Numbered from the stretch's first letter, positions 7,956 through 17,183 are shown. The stretch is 64,000 nt of DNA from Halomonas eurihalina (GCF_008274785.1 NZ_VTPU01000001.1:248001-312000), one strand, 5' to 3'. Notes: generated by a model not told the origin, from the sequence alone. Program-made: numbers and translations.

Positions 7956-9398
7956 TTATCGATAAGGCGCTGACCAGGTGGCCGTGCGCAGGGCGCTTTC
8001 GGCTCTCCAGTGTGCGATGACTTCCTGTAGGTGCTGGCGAATGGCAGCAACGGTCTCGTCATCCCATAGGTTATACATCTCTCCCGGATCGCGCTGCATG
8101 TCGAAGAGTTGCCCTTCATCACTGTCGATGAATTCAACGAGTTTCCAGCGTTCATCTCTCACCATCGTCATCAGTTCGGTGCCACTGAAAATGAAATCAT
8201 AGGCATGCTCCGAAAAGACGAAATCGCGGCCAGAAAACTGTTCGCCTCGAATCGCCGGCAGCAGCGTTTTCGCCTCCATCCATGGCGGCGGTTCGATACC
8301 GGCCAGCTCCAAGATGGTCGGACCAAAATCAATCAGCGACGTCAGTCCATCGACGCGCTGATTCCGGGCAACGCCGCGTCCCCAAACGATGGCGGGAACG
8401 TGTACACTCTCTTCGTACATCGTCCACTTCTGACTGTGCCAATGATCATTGAGACAGTCTCCATGGTCGGACGTGAAGATGATGACCGTATTGTCGAGCA
8501 CACCACGTGATTCCAGTGCCGACATCAATTCGCCAACCTGGTGATCGATCATGGTGACGTTGGCGTAATAATAACGGCGCTGACGTTCGATCTGATCCAT
8601 ACCGGGATTATCCTGATGAACGATGGCGTCGTGATCGTCGTCAATATGATTTTTACGCAAGGTTCGAAGCGGTTTCGGCTGGCTTTCGAGCTCTTCTCGG
8701 CTCAATTCCGGTAGTGGTATTTCACGGCTTTCGTAGCGTTTCAGCGCTTCCTTTGTCGGGTCGTATGGAGGGTGTGGTCCCGGGAAGCCCACCTCGAGGA
8801 AAAAGGGTTCGTCTGCCTTTATTTTGTAGCGATCGATCCATTCATGGGCCAAATTTCCCACGAAGTTGTCGGAGTGAAGATCATCTGCAGCAGGCCATTC
8901 GAATGCGCCAAGGCGCTGCGAGTAGTCGGGGATATCCCGTTTGTAGGTCGCACGCCCAGGCTTTTCGACGCCCCTGACCCATAGGGCCTTGTCCCATTGA
9001 TCTAGGAAGAAAGGCTGAGAGGGATGGTTGCGATCCTTGTTTTCCACGACATGACGCTCGTGAAAGCCCAGCGGGGTCTCATAGGGATAGGTGTGCATCT
9101 TGCCAATGTTGACGCAGCGGTAGCCGTCATCTGCTAGCTGCTCGACCCAAGAGTGGCGCCAAGGATCCTCATTGCGCAAGACGCCGCTACTGTGGGGATA
9201 GAGACCACTGAATAGCGCGGCACGAGAGGGCGCGCAGGAGGGAGCAGCGGCATAGGTGCGTGTGAAGGTGGTCCCCTCTTTAACCAATCGATCCAGGTTC
9301 GGGGTAATGACGTGATCGTGTCCCAATGCGGCAATGGTATCGAAGCGTTGCTGGTCGGTAATGATGAAAACGATATTGGGCTTGGACTCGGTTTTCAT
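7956..9398 (-). CDS. Type I (Cys-type) sulfatase, cytosolic
   Basis: 480 residues of the alkaline-phosphatase/sulfatase superfamily. The N-terminus NIVFIITDQQRFD supplies metal-binding Asp15, and the modification motif is Cys55-Ala-Pro-Ser-Arg59 (SCAPSRAALFSGLYPHSSGV), which needs conversion to formylglycine. FTSDHGDCLNDHW provides further metal ligands. The absence of a signal peptide means the substrate, a sulfate ester, must be imported first, matching the adjacent transporter. The small N-terminal core and total length suit enzymes acting on small sulfated sugars or related esters rather than on polymers. Start ATG has GAGG eight bases upstream. Exact substrate unknown. Confidence 0.94.
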   Translation of the reverse strand: MKTESKPNIVFIITDQQRFDTIAALGHDHVITPNLDRLVKEGTTFTRTYAAAPSCAPSRAALFSGLYPHSSGVLRNEDPWRHSWVEQLADDGYRCVNIGKMHTYPYETPLGFHERHVVENKDRNHPSQPFFLDQWDKALWVRGVEKPGRATYKRDIPDYSQRLGAFEWPAADDLHSDNFVGNLAHEWIDRYKIKADEPFFLEVGFPGPHPPYDPTKEALKRYESREIPLPELSREELESQPKPLRTLRKNHIDDDHDAIVHQDNPGMDQIERQRRYYYANVTMIDHQVGELMSALESRGVLDNTVIIFTSDHGDCLNDHWHSQKWTMYEESVHVPAIVWGRGVARNQRVDGLTSLIDFGPTILELAGIEPPPWMEAKTLLPAIRGEQFSGRDFVFSEHAYDFIFSGTELMTMVRDERWKLVEFIDSDEGQLFDMQRDPGEMYNLWDDETVAAIRQHLQEVIAHWRAESALRTATWSAPYR

Positions 9399-9414
9399 GA
9401 ATGGTGCCTCGTGA

Positions 9415-10731
9415 CTATTTGAGAATGGACGAGCGATAAGTTTCTGTCAGGAAAAGCGTGCAGATGAAGCTCATGATCGCAATTGCCGTGACATAGACAG
9501 CAGCACCCCAGTAGCTTCCTGCGATGCCTACCAGTGTCAGGGCAATGAGAGGTGTCGGAGCTCCACCGATCAGTGATGATCCTTGATACACCACACCCAG
9601 CGCGGTATAGCGAACCTTGGTGGTAAACAGTTCGGCAAAGAAGGTTCCCTGGATCGAAAACATCAACCCGGTTCCTACGGCCTGCGTCAGAATGATGGCT
9701 AGCCAGGCTATCCATACACTGTTGAGAGACAGCATGGGGAAATAGGCCAATCCCGCCATGGCACAGACGATCGTGCCACTGAGGTAGACGGGGCGACGCC
9801 CGATACGATCGGATAGCGTGCCGAAGATAGGGATGAGTCCTATCTGAATACCGGCCGATATTACGAATCCCGTCAACATCACTTCGTTAGCCAAGCCTAA
9901 TTCTCGTGTGGCGTAGGCGATACCGAAGACATTGACGATATTGAAGGTAACCGCGTCGCACATACGTGCGCCTACCGCCAGAAGCAGTGCGCCGGGATGC
10001 TGGCGTAGCAGGGAAATGAAAGGTATTTGCTTGGCCCCTTTCGTGTCTTCGGAACGCTGGAAGACTTCGGTTTCGGGCAGCTTGTCGCGGATATACAGCG
10101 CCAGGACCAAGAACAGGCCTGATAGAAAGAAAGGAAGCCGCCAGGCCCAATCCATCACGGTCTCCTGTGGCAGTAACATGACCAGGGAGAAAACCCCGGT
10201 GGCGACTAGAATCCCCGCTGGCGTCCCCATCTGGTGAAAGCTCCCCATCAGTCCACGCTTTTGGCTTGGCGCATTCTCTAGCGCGACCAGGGCTCCTCCG
10301 CCAAATTCGCCACCAATGCCGAACCCCTGCACCGTGCGCAGCAGAACCAACAGGGCCGGCGCAAGCCAACCAGATGATTGATAGGTGGGGAGAAGGCCTA
10401 TCAATAACGTGCACATCCCCATGATGAGCACACTGAGTAACAACATTTTCTTGCGTCCATAACGATCACCAAGATGACCAAAGACCAGCGCGCCGACCGG
10501 ACGCGCAAGAAAACCGGCGGCGAAAGAACCAAACGCTCCAACCAGTCCCGCCCCTTCAGGAAAGAACAGTTGAGGAAAGACGACTGCGGCAGCGGTCCCA
10601 TACAAGGAATAGTCATACCATTCTATGAATGATCCGCTAAACGCAGCGAAGCTGGCATGCTTCGATGACGTGGTATGAACAGTACCAGGAGGCGTTCTGC
10701 TGCCGCTGGTGGCTTCGGATATGGTATCCAT
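9415..10731 (-). CDS. MFS transporter, metabolite:H+ symporter type
   Basis: About 438 residues with twelve predicted membrane segments. The N-terminal SGSFIEWYDYSLYG and the loop GHLGDRYGRKK after FLARPVGALVFG are hallmarks of the MHS group (ShiA/ProP-like) that imports organic metabolites with protons. First gene of the operon, 16 bases before the sulfatase, so it most likely imports the sulfated substrate. The start at 10731 has AGGAG upstream at a slightly long spacing; an in-frame ATG at 10800 would add a charged 23-residue extension and is less likely. Confidence 0.9.
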   Translation of the reverse strand: MDTISEATSGSRTPPGTVHTTSSKHASFAAFSGSFIEWYDYSLYGTAAAVVFPQLFFPEGAGLVGAFGSFAAGFLARPVGALVFGHLGDRYGRKKMLLLSVLIMGMCTLLIGLLPTYQSSGWLAPALLVLLRTVQGFGIGGEFGGGALVALENAPSQKRGLMGSFHQMGTPAGILVATGVFSLVMLLPQETVMDWAWRLPFFLSGLFLVLALYIRDKLPETEVFQRSEDTKGAKQIPFISLLRQHPGALLLAVGARMCDAVTFNIVNVFGIAYATRELGLANEVMLTGFVISAGIQIGLIPIFGTLSDRIGRRPVYLSGTIVCAMAGLAYFPMLSLNSVWIAWLAIILTQAVGTGLMFSIQGTFFAELFTTKVRYTALGVVYQGSSLIGGAPTPLIALTLVGIAGSYWGAAVYVTAIAIMSFICTLFLTETYRSSILK

Positions 10732-11019
10732 GGCTGTGACGGTGCTCCTAGTTTTGTAATTTTTCAAATGAAAGTTTTCAAAGCGTGTCAGCTCGTGCAA
10801 GGCTGTGTCACTTAGACATTAGTCGTTAATTTATCCGTGACGGGCAATTATTTTTTTCTTTTCGAAAGCATAGTCGCGATTTTCGAGGCTTATTTAGGTT
10901 CAGCGCAGATCAGCGTGAAACCAGCAAGGCTGGTGGCGAGGGCAAGAAAGAGAAACGGCGGTAAATCTGAGTAAGCTGATATTCGCTAAAACGTCAGCCT
11001 ACGGACATCGCCGTTACCA
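10732..11019. promoter_or_regulatory. Upstream region of the sulfatase/sugar operon
   Basis: AT-rich noncoding stretch, in contrast to the GC-rich chromosome. On the minus strand TTGAAA (10781-10776) and TACAAA (10758-10753) are 17 bases apart and could form a promoter, but the resulting leader would be very short. Several TTTC/GAAA half-sites, including the palindrome TTTCGAAA near 10860, could be bound by the DeoR-family regulator. All assignments here are pattern-based and tentative. Confidence 0.35.
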
Positions 11020-11692
11020 TGGATACTCCCCTGCTCCCTCAAGGTGAGACGCTTACGCTGTCCGGCTTGTGGCCCAACACGAGAGCGCATCGACTGGTTG
11101 CCCGGGCGCTCGCCGGTCACCACCGCGCTGAGCTAGTGGGTGGAGCGTTTGGTCACGTTGCTGCCGATCCGGCATGTCGCGGACCGGGTTCGCTTGCATT
11201 GGCATACCGTCAAGACCATCGACAAGCAGTGCCTGCAACGAGACCTGATGGCACCGGACCCGACACACAGCGGCTAATGATGGACGAGTTAAGTTTGCAC
11301 AAGGGGCACCGCTACGCCACCGTGGTCGCCTGCACTGATACCCAGCAGGTGGTCTGGGTCGGTAAAGGCCGCTCCCACGGAGCGATCCACCCGTTCTTCG
11401 AGTGGCTGGGCGAGGCACGAGAACAGATCGAGGCCATCGCCATGGACATGAATTCGGTCTTCGATCTCGAAGTGAAGGACCAATGTCTCACGCAGAGGTG
11501 GTCTACGATCTCTTCCATGTGGTGGCCAAATATGGGCGTGAGGTGGTAGACCGGGTGCGCGTCGACCAAGCCAATCAGCTGCGCAATGACAAAGCGGCCC
11601 GCAAGGCCATCAAGCGGATGGCCTACGGGTACCGCGATACGGCATGCTTCTTCCTGAATATTCGTGCCGCGTTTCCCGGCAAAGTGCGATGA
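11020..11692 (+). pseudogene. ISL3-family transposase remnant
   Basis: Homology continues through several frames. CPACGPTRERIDWLPGR comes first, then an in-frame stop, then WVERLVTLLPI and the ISL3 helix-turn-helix region LHWHTVKTIDKQ. A second frame carries MDELSLHKGHRYATVV and AMDMNSVFDLEVK. A third carries VVYDLFHVVAKYGREVVDRVRVDQANQLR. It ends shortly after this, without the C-terminal domain. With stops, two frameshifts and truncation it cannot be active. It marks the right side of the island, opposite the IS3 and IS30 remnants. Confidence 0.85.
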
Positions 11693-11696
11693 ACCT

Positions 11697-11723
11697 AAAA
11701 AAGCGGCGGGCAAGGCCCGCCGC
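11697..11723 (-). terminator. Rho-independent terminator of the acyl-CoA dehydrogenase gene
   Basis: On the minus strand a perfect nine-base-pair stem GCGGCGGGC/GCCCGCCGC with a three-base loop is followed directly by six T. It lies about 75 bases after the acyl-CoA dehydrogenase stop. An identical copy is at 1296-1322. Confidence 0.9.
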
Positions 11724-12060
11724 AACACCGATCAGAGCGCCCGATCAGAGAGAGTCACAGGAAAGAGAACGTCACAGGAAAGAAAAAGCCACGGGAATCA
11801 GATTTCGAACCCACGACCAAAGTCGTCGGGAGACAGCGCCATCAGCGACTCGCCACCGGCCTGGATCATCTGGACGTGGGCGCGGGTGCGCGGCAGCAGC
11901 CGTTCATAGTAGAAACGCGCGGTGTTGACCTTGGCACGGTAGAAGGCGGCATCATCAGTACCGGCGGCCAGGGCACTCTTGGCCTGCTTCGCGGCGCGGG
12001 CGAACAGGTAGGCGAGCGTCACATAACCGGAGTACATCAGGTAGTCGACGCTGGCCGCGC
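11697..12060. repeat. Right copy of island-border direct repeat
   Basis: Intact source of the rearranged copy at 1296-1441: the terminator (11697-11724) and part of the coding sequence (11944-12060) recur there in the same orientation. Here the acyl-CoA dehydrogenase gene is whole, so this copy is taken as the original. Recombination between the copies would remove the intervening sulfatase island. Confidence 0.88.
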
Positions 12061-13609
12061 CCACTTCCTCACGGTCGTTCATGGCCTTCATGCCCACGCC
12101 CATGGTCAACTCGCCCCACTCAGCATTGAGCTTGGCCAACGGACGCACGAACTCGGCCATGTCGGGATTGCCTTCTTCGGCCTGGCAGAACTTGTGGATC
12201 TCCTTGGTGAAGACCTTGAGCGTCTCACCCTGGCTCATCAACACCTTGCGACCCAGCAGGTCGAGAGCCTGGATACCGGTGGTGCCTTCATAGAGACGAG
12301 TGATACGGGCATCGCGCACCAGTTGCTCCATGCCCCATTCCTGGATGAAGCCGTGGCCGCCGAACACCTGTACGCCCTCATTGGTCGCCTCAAACCCGAC
12401 CTCGGTGAGAAACGCCTTGACGATGGGCGTCAGCAGGCCGAGCAGGGTCTCGGCACGCTCGGTCTGCTCGGCATCGTCACTGCGCTCCACCACATCGACC
12501 ATCTGCGCCGCATAGAGCACCAGCATGCGGCCACCCTCGGCGAAGGCCTTCTGGGTCAGCAGCATGCGGCGGACATCCGGGTGCACAATGATCGGATCGG
12601 CAGGCTTGTCTTCGGCCTTGGCGCCGGACAGTGCACGCATCTGCAGGCGATCCCGTGCATAGGCCAGAGCGTTCTGGAAGCTGGCCTCGGTGAGACCGAG
12701 CCCCTGGATGCCCACCCCGATGCGCGCGGCATTCATCATGGTGAACATGCAGGCCAGCCCCTTGTGGGGCTTGCCGACCAGAAAGCCACGGGCGCCATCG
12801 AAGTTCATCACGCAGGTGGCGTTGCCATGGATGCCCATCTTGTGCTCAAGCGAGCCGCAACTCACACCGTTGCGCGCTCCCGGATTGCCGTCGGCATCCG
12901 GCAGGAACTTCGGCACCACGAACAACGAGATACCCTTGGAACCGGCCGGAGCATCCGGCAGCTTGGCCAGCACCAGGTGCACGATATTCTCGGCCAGGTC
13001 ATGGTCGCCGGCGGAGATGAAGATCTTGGTGCCGCTGAGCGTGTAGCTGTCGTCCTCGTTGGGTACCGCCCGAGTCTTGATCAGTCCCAGGTCGGTGCCG
13101 CAATGCGGCTCGGTCAGGCACATGGTGCCGGTCCACACGCCCTCGACCAGCTTGCTCAGGTAGGTGGCTTGCTGTGCTTCGGTGCCATGATGACGCAAGG
13201 CATCGGCGGCCCCATGGGACAGCCCCGGATACATGCCCCAAGCCAGATTGGTGGCACAAATCATCTCCGAGAGCACCATGGCAAGCGACGGCGGTAGCCC
13301 CTGCCCACCCTGCTCCGGGTCGGCGGCCAGGCTCGGCCAGCCACCTTCCACATAGCGGCTATACGCCTCCTTGAAGCCCTTCGGCGTCTTGACCTCACCG
13401 CCCTCCAGCAAACAACCTTCCAGGTCGCCGCTCTGGTTCAGTGGCAGCAGCTCTTCGCGTGCGAAGCGCGCCCCCTCCTCGAGGATCGCCCCAACCACAT
13501 CGGGCGTTGCCTCCTCGCCACCGGGCAATCCCGCATAATGGGTCGGATAGTCGAGCATCTCGTCCATGACGAAGCGCAGATCACGCAAGGGGGCCTGGTA
13601 GTCGGGCAT
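11798..13609 (-). CDS. Acyl-CoA dehydrogenase with C-terminal extension domain
   Basis: 603 residues, the length of the large acyl-CoA dehydrogenases (FadE5/DmdC-like) that add a C-terminal domain to the three usual ones. CLTEPHCGTDLG is the FAD-contact signature, VFGGHGFIQEWGMEQLVRDARI contains the late family signature, and RLYEGTTGIQALDLLGRK is characteristic of this subgroup. It introduces the alpha-beta double bond in an acyl-CoA and passes electrons to ETF. Start at the ATG with AGGAGAGAG upstream. A strong terminator follows the stop. A heptad repeat separates it from the next gene, so it is probably its own transcription unit. Confidence 0.92.
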   Translation of the reverse strand: MPDYQAPLRDLRFVMDEMLDYPTHYAGLPGGEEATPDVVGAILEEGARFAREELLPLNQSGDLEGCLLEGGEVKTPKGFKEAYSRYVEGGWPSLAADPEQGGQGLPPSLAMVLSEMICATNLAWGMYPGLSHGAADALRHHGTEAQQATYLSKLVEGVWTGTMCLTEPHCGTDLGLIKTRAVPNEDDSYTLSGTKIFISAGDHDLAENIVHLVLAKLPDAPAGSKGISLFVVPKFLPDADGNPGARNGVSCGSLEHKMGIHGNATCVMNFDGARGFLVGKPHKGLACMFTMMNAARIGVGIQGLGLTEASFQNALAYARDRLQMRALSGAKAEDKPADPIIVHPDVRRMLLTQKAFAEGGRMLVLYAAQMVDVVERSDDAEQTERAETLLGLLTPIVKAFLTEVGFEATNEGVQVFGGHGFIQEWGMEQLVRDARITRLYEGTTGIQALDLLGRKVLMSQGETLKVFTKEIHKFCQAEEGNPDMAEFVRPLAKLNAEWGELTMGVGMKAMNDREEVGAASVDYLMYSGYVTLAYLFARAAKQAKSALAAGTDDAAFYRAKVNTARFYYERLLPRTRAHVQMIQAGGESLMALSPDDFGRGFEI

Positions 13610-13730
13610 TGTCTCTCTCCTCGAACGCGGACGCATGAAGCGGCCGAACCGCTTGCAAACAGCCTTTCAAACAATTGTTTGAAATTACGCCCACGAGACA
13701 GGGCAGTCAAGCGTTCGTTTAAACCAAGCC

Positions 13731-13928
<198 letters not shown>

Positions 13929-13951
13929 GGCATAGCCGCGTTCTTCCTGCT

Positions 13952-14731
13952 TCAGCTCATCCGAATCCCGCCGTCCAGGCGGATCACTTCGCCGTTGAGC
14001 ATCGGGTTGGTGACGATCTGTTCGGCCAAGCGGGCGTATTCATCGGGCTTGCCGAGCCGCTTGGGGAAGGGAATGGAAGCGGATAACGACGCCACGGCGT
14101 CCTCCGGAATGTCGCTCATCATCGGTGTTTCGAACACTCCGGGAGCAATCGCCATGACACGGATCCCATGCCGCGAGAGCTCGCGGGCCGCCGGCAGGCT
14201 CATGCCGACCACGCCCGCCTTGGAGGCACTGTAGGCGCACTGCCCCACCTGACCATCGAAGGCAGCGACCGAAGCGGTGTTGATGATCACGCCCCGTTCG
14301 CCGTCCTCGCCCGGCGCATTCCTGGACATCGCCGCCGCGGCCAGGCGCATCACGTTGAAGGTGCCTACCAGGTTGATCTGCACGGTACGCGCATAGGCAT
14401 CGAGATCGGCGGGGTTGCCTTCGCGATCGAGCAGCTTGGCCACGCTGACCACACCGGCGCAATGGATCACCCCGGCCAGGCCACGCTCGCCCTCTTCTCC
14501 TCCTCCCAGGGCGACGGCCGCCTCCACGGCAGCTTGCATGTCATCCTCGCGGGTGACATCCCCGCGAACCGCACGGGCCGCTTCGCCGAGCCGGGCGGCA
14601 TGCGACTCGACCGCCTCGCTGAGGTCGCACAGCACCACGCGGCCGCCGGCGGCAACGATACGCTCCGCCGTGGCGGCGCCCAGCCCGGATGCGGCACCGG
14701 TGATCAGAAAGGCGTTGTCCTTCAATTGCAT
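13952..14731 (-). CDS. SDR-family 3-hydroxyacyl-CoA dehydrogenase (type II-like)
   Basis: 259 residues. The NAD-binding motif [14 protein letters not shown] is near the N-terminus, the NAG-like region is replaced by HCAGVVS, and the catalytic Ser-Tyr-Lys set is in [11 protein letters not shown] and [19 protein letters not shown]. The pattern [14 protein letters not shown] and the C-terminal [14 protein letters not shown] match the HSD10 type of 3-hydroxyacyl-CoA dehydrogenase used in fatty- or branched-acid oxidation. It starts 16 bases after the acyl-CoA synthetase stop and has GGAG at normal spacing. Likely the third oxidation step of the cassette. Confidence 0.88.
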   Translation of the reverse strand: MQLKDNAFLITGAASGLGAATAERIVAAGGRVVLCDLSEAVESHAARLGEAARAVRGDVTREDDMQAAVEAAVALGGGEEGERGLAGVIHCAGVVSVAKLLDREGNPADLDAYARTVQINLVGTFNVMRLAAAAMSRNAPGEDGERGVIINTASVAAFDGQVGQCAYSASKAGVVGMSLPAARELSRHGIRVMAIAPGVFETPMMSDIPEDAVASLSASIPFPKRLGKPDEYARLAEQIVTNPMLNGEVIRLDGGIRMS

Positions 14732-14747
14732 CGCTACATCTCCATGG

Positions 14748-16418
14748 TCATTGAGCGGTCGTCTCCGCCTTGTCGGCGGCATCCGCGCGCAGCTTGAAGC
14801 GTTGGATCTTGCCGCTGGGTGTCTTGGGCAGGGTGTCGACGAATTCGATCACCCTGGGAAAAGCGTGGGTTGAGAGACGCTTGCGCACCTGCTGGCGGAT
14901 CTCGTCGGCGAGCGTATCGCTGGCCTCGACGCCGTCTCGCAGCACCACATAGGACTTGATGATCTCGCCGCGAATCTCGTCGGGCTGGCCCACCGCGGCC
15001 GACTCCGCCACGGCCGGATGCATGAGCACCGAGTTCTCCACATCGGTGGGCCCGACCCGATAACCGGCGGTGGTGATGATGTCGTCGTCGCGACCGGCGA
15101 ACTGGAAGCTGCCATCCTCATTGCGCTGCACCACGTCACCGGTCAGATAATAGCCCCCGACGAAGGGTTCCTTCTCCTGCCAGGTATAGCCGGGGAAGAA
15201 ATGTGCCGGAGAACGGGCGATGTCGACCGCCAGCACGCCGGGTTCCCCTGGCGGAAGCTCGTTGTACTCGGCATCGAGGATCGCCAGGCGATAGCCGGGC
15301 ATCGGCACGCCCATGCCACCGACATGCTTGGGATGCGCCAGGGCGTGATGGTTGCAGCAGGTCATGCCGGTCTCGGTCTGGCCATAGTGGTCCATCACCG
15401 AACAGCCCAGCGCCGTTTCCACCCAGGTGACCACCTCGGTATTGAGCGGCTCGCCGGCGGAACTGGCACGCCGCAAGGAAAGCCGCTCCCGGGCGTCGTC
15501 GAACAGTCCCGATGCCTTCATCAATCGGTAGGCGGTGGGCGCGGCGGCGAAATTGGTGATGCCATGACGCTCCATGAAGCTCAGCGCACCCTCGGCACTG
15601 AAGCCGGACTCGCAGAAGTGCGTGGTCACACCCAGCAACAGCGGGCCGGCGATAGCGTAGTAAAGGCCATAGGCCCAGCCGGGATCGGCCATGTTCCAGA
15701 AACGGTCGCTGTCATCGAGACCGATGGCCAGTTCCATGTAGAGCGCGAAGGCCGGCATGGCGGCAAGCGGCACGGCAACGCCCTTGGGCTTGCCCACGGT
15801 GCCGGAGGTGAACATCTGCAGGAAGGGAGCATCCGGCGACTGCCGCGGTGCCGCTGTCTCGATGGGCGAGTGCGCCAGGGCCGAGGCCCAATCCAGGTCA
15901 TCGCCATGCTCGGTATCGGGCCCACCCACGACGAGTACCGGCGGACACTGAGCCAGGCCATCGAACTTGGCGCGATTGTCGCCATCGGTGATCACCAGCC
16001 GGGTATCGGCACGCTCCAGCCGATACGCCACCGAATCGGATCCGAAGGCGGTGAACAGCGGCTGGTAGACCGCGCCGATGCGCCAGCTAGCCAGTATCGC
16101 GATCAATAGCTGTGGCGAGCGAGGCAGCATGCAGGCGATACGCTCACCCTCGCCCAGGCCGCGCTCGACGAGCCAGCCGGCGAGCTTCTCACTCTCGGTG
16201 GCCAGTTCGCCATAACTCAGCGTCGTGATCCGTCCTCGAGTGTCCTCGTGGACCAGGGCCGTCACCTCGCCGCGCCCTTCGCGCAAGTGGCGCCCGCAAC
16301 AAGCCTCGAAGGCATTCAACCGGCCATCGCGATGGTCGTCGAGCCGGGCGACGACATCGTCGATGGCAAAGGTCTCGAGATAGGCATGATAGTCGGGAAG
16401 GGTCGTGGTCGTGGTCAT
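14748..16418 (-). CDS. AMP-forming acyl-CoA synthetase (medium-chain type)
   Basis: 556 residues of the ANL superfamily. The phosphate loop is TSGTVGKPKGV, the adenine motif DHYGQTETGM, the hinge GRDDDIITTAGYRVGP and the catalytic lysine region PKTPSGKIQRFKLR. It activates a carboxylic acid to its CoA thioester at the cost of ATP to AMP. The overall pattern resembles medium-chain acyl-CoA synthetases rather than FadD. Start at ATG after AGGGGGCAAGCCC. First gene of a two-gene unit with the SDR; upstream lies a candidate site for the neighbouring TetR regulator. Confidence 0.9.
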   Translation of the reverse strand: MTTTTTLPDYHAYLETFAIDDVVARLDDHRDGRLNAFEACCGRHLREGRGEVTALVHEDTRGRITTLSYGELATESEKLAGWLVERGLGEGERIACMLPRSPQLLIAILASWRIGAVYQPLFTAFGSDSVAYRLERADTRLVITDGDNRAKFDGLAQCPPVLVVGGPDTEHGDDLDWASALAHSPIETAAPRQSPDAPFLQMFTSGTVGKPKGVAVPLAAMPAFALYMELAIGLDDSDRFWNMADPGWAYGLYYAIAGPLLLGVTTHFCESGFSAEGALSFMERHGITNFAAAPTAYRLMKASGLFDDARERLSLRRASSAGEPLNTEVVTWVETALGCSVMDHYGQTETGMTCCNHHALAHPKHVGGMGVPMPGYRLAILDAEYNELPPGEPGVLAVDIARSPAHFFPGYTWQEKEPFVGGYYLTGDVVQRNEDGSFQFAGRDDDIITTAGYRVGPTDVENSVLMHPAVAESAAVGQPDEIRGEIIKSYVVLRDGVEASDTLADEIRQQVRKRLSTHAFPRVIEFVDTLPKTPSGKIQRFKLRADAADKAETTAQ

Positions 16419-16466
16419 GGGCTTGCCCCCTTGTGATTGTTGTCGGAAACCGCTCGCCATGTTTTC

Positions 16467-16498
16467 GTTGACGTAAGCGTCAACCTATCAAGCGCTAG
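16467..16498. promoter_or_regulatory. Candidate TetR operator upstream of the acyl-CoA synthetase gene
   Basis: Contains the inverted repeat GTTGACG-TAAG-CGTCAAC (16467-16484). Reading on the minus strand, CTAGCGCTTGATAGGTTGAC (16498-16479) agrees at 17 of 20 positions with a block at 17184-17203 in front of the thiolase gene. Shared sequence at two promoters on either side of a TetR gene suggests one regulator binds both. Confidence 0.5.
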
Positions 16499-16593
16499 GG
16501 TCAAGCTAGAGGCTCGGGCTCAGCAGGGCAAGCGCCGAAGACGCAAATGGGGCTAGACCATGGTCGACGCCATGGCCAAACAACAAGCGCCTA

Positions 16594-17172
16594 TCAGCCG
16601 GCGGGATGGGTCAACATGGCGACGAGCTCCCCGGCGAGTTCGTCCGGCGTCCGTTCACCATCGGGGTCATACCAGCGCACGGTCCAGTTGAGCGCGCCCA
16701 TCACGAAACGCGAGACCAGAAAACGATCGCCCCGGATCAGGCCGGCGGCCAGGGCATCGTCGATCACCTCTTCCCAGAGTGCCTCGTAGGCATCGCGCAG
16801 GTGGCTGAGATGGGCTCTCGCCGGCGCGTCCAGGCGTCGCCATTCGTACAGCGCCACTACATGGGCGTTGCGGTCGGTGAGCAGCGTCTCCAGATGGGCC
16901 CGGGCCATGGCGTGCAACCTCGAGGCGGGGTCGCTGTCGCAGTCATCAAGGGCTGCCCGTGCGATACCCAGCGCGTTTTCCGTGCCTTCCTCGATCACCG
17001 CGGCCAGGATCTCTTGCTTGTCGCGGAAATGGTGGAACAGGCTGCCGGACTTGATGCCCATCTCCTGGGCCAGCATGCGCACCGTGGTACGGTCGAAGCC
17101 TTCCTGAACGAAGAGCTGGGCGGCCTGGCGCGTCAGTTCCTTGCGGCGCGGAGAGTCATTCATTACATTCAT
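16594..17172 (-). CDS. TetR-family transcriptional repressor of fatty-acid degradation genes
   Basis: 192 residues (189 if the second ATG at 17163 is used). The helix-turn-helix is typical TetR: RQAAQLFVQEGFDRTTVRMLAQEMGIKSGSLFHHFRDKQEIL at about 15-55. The C-terminal ligand domain (LETLL, LFPEC-type helices) is of the acyl-CoA-responsive kind by context only. It lies divergent to the thiolase and in line with the synthetase, with shared operator-like sequence at both promoters. No clear ribosome site distinguishes the two starts. Confidence 0.88.
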   Translation of the reverse strand: MNVMNDSPRRKELTRQAAQLFVQEGFDRTTVRMLAQEMGIKSGSLFHHFRDKQEILAAVIEEGTENALGIARAALDDCDSDPASRLHAMARAHLETLLTDRNAHVVALYEWRRLDAPARAHLSHLRDAYEALWEEVIDDALAAGLIRGDRFLVSRFVMGALNWTVRWYDPDGERTPDELAGELVAMLTHPAG

Positions 17173-17183
17173 CGAGATTTACA

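Noticed and set aside
2662-10731. Sulfoquinovose (sulfonate) catabolism
   Set aside because: No sulfoquinovosidase, sulfo-sugar aldolase or sulfolactaldehyde enzyme is present. A formylglycine sulfatase with its maturase points to sulfate esters, not C-S bonds.
11876-13297. 473-codon open frame on the plus strand
   Set aside because: It lies entirely antisense to the intact acyl-CoA dehydrogenase gene and its translation is His/Gly/Gln-rich noise.
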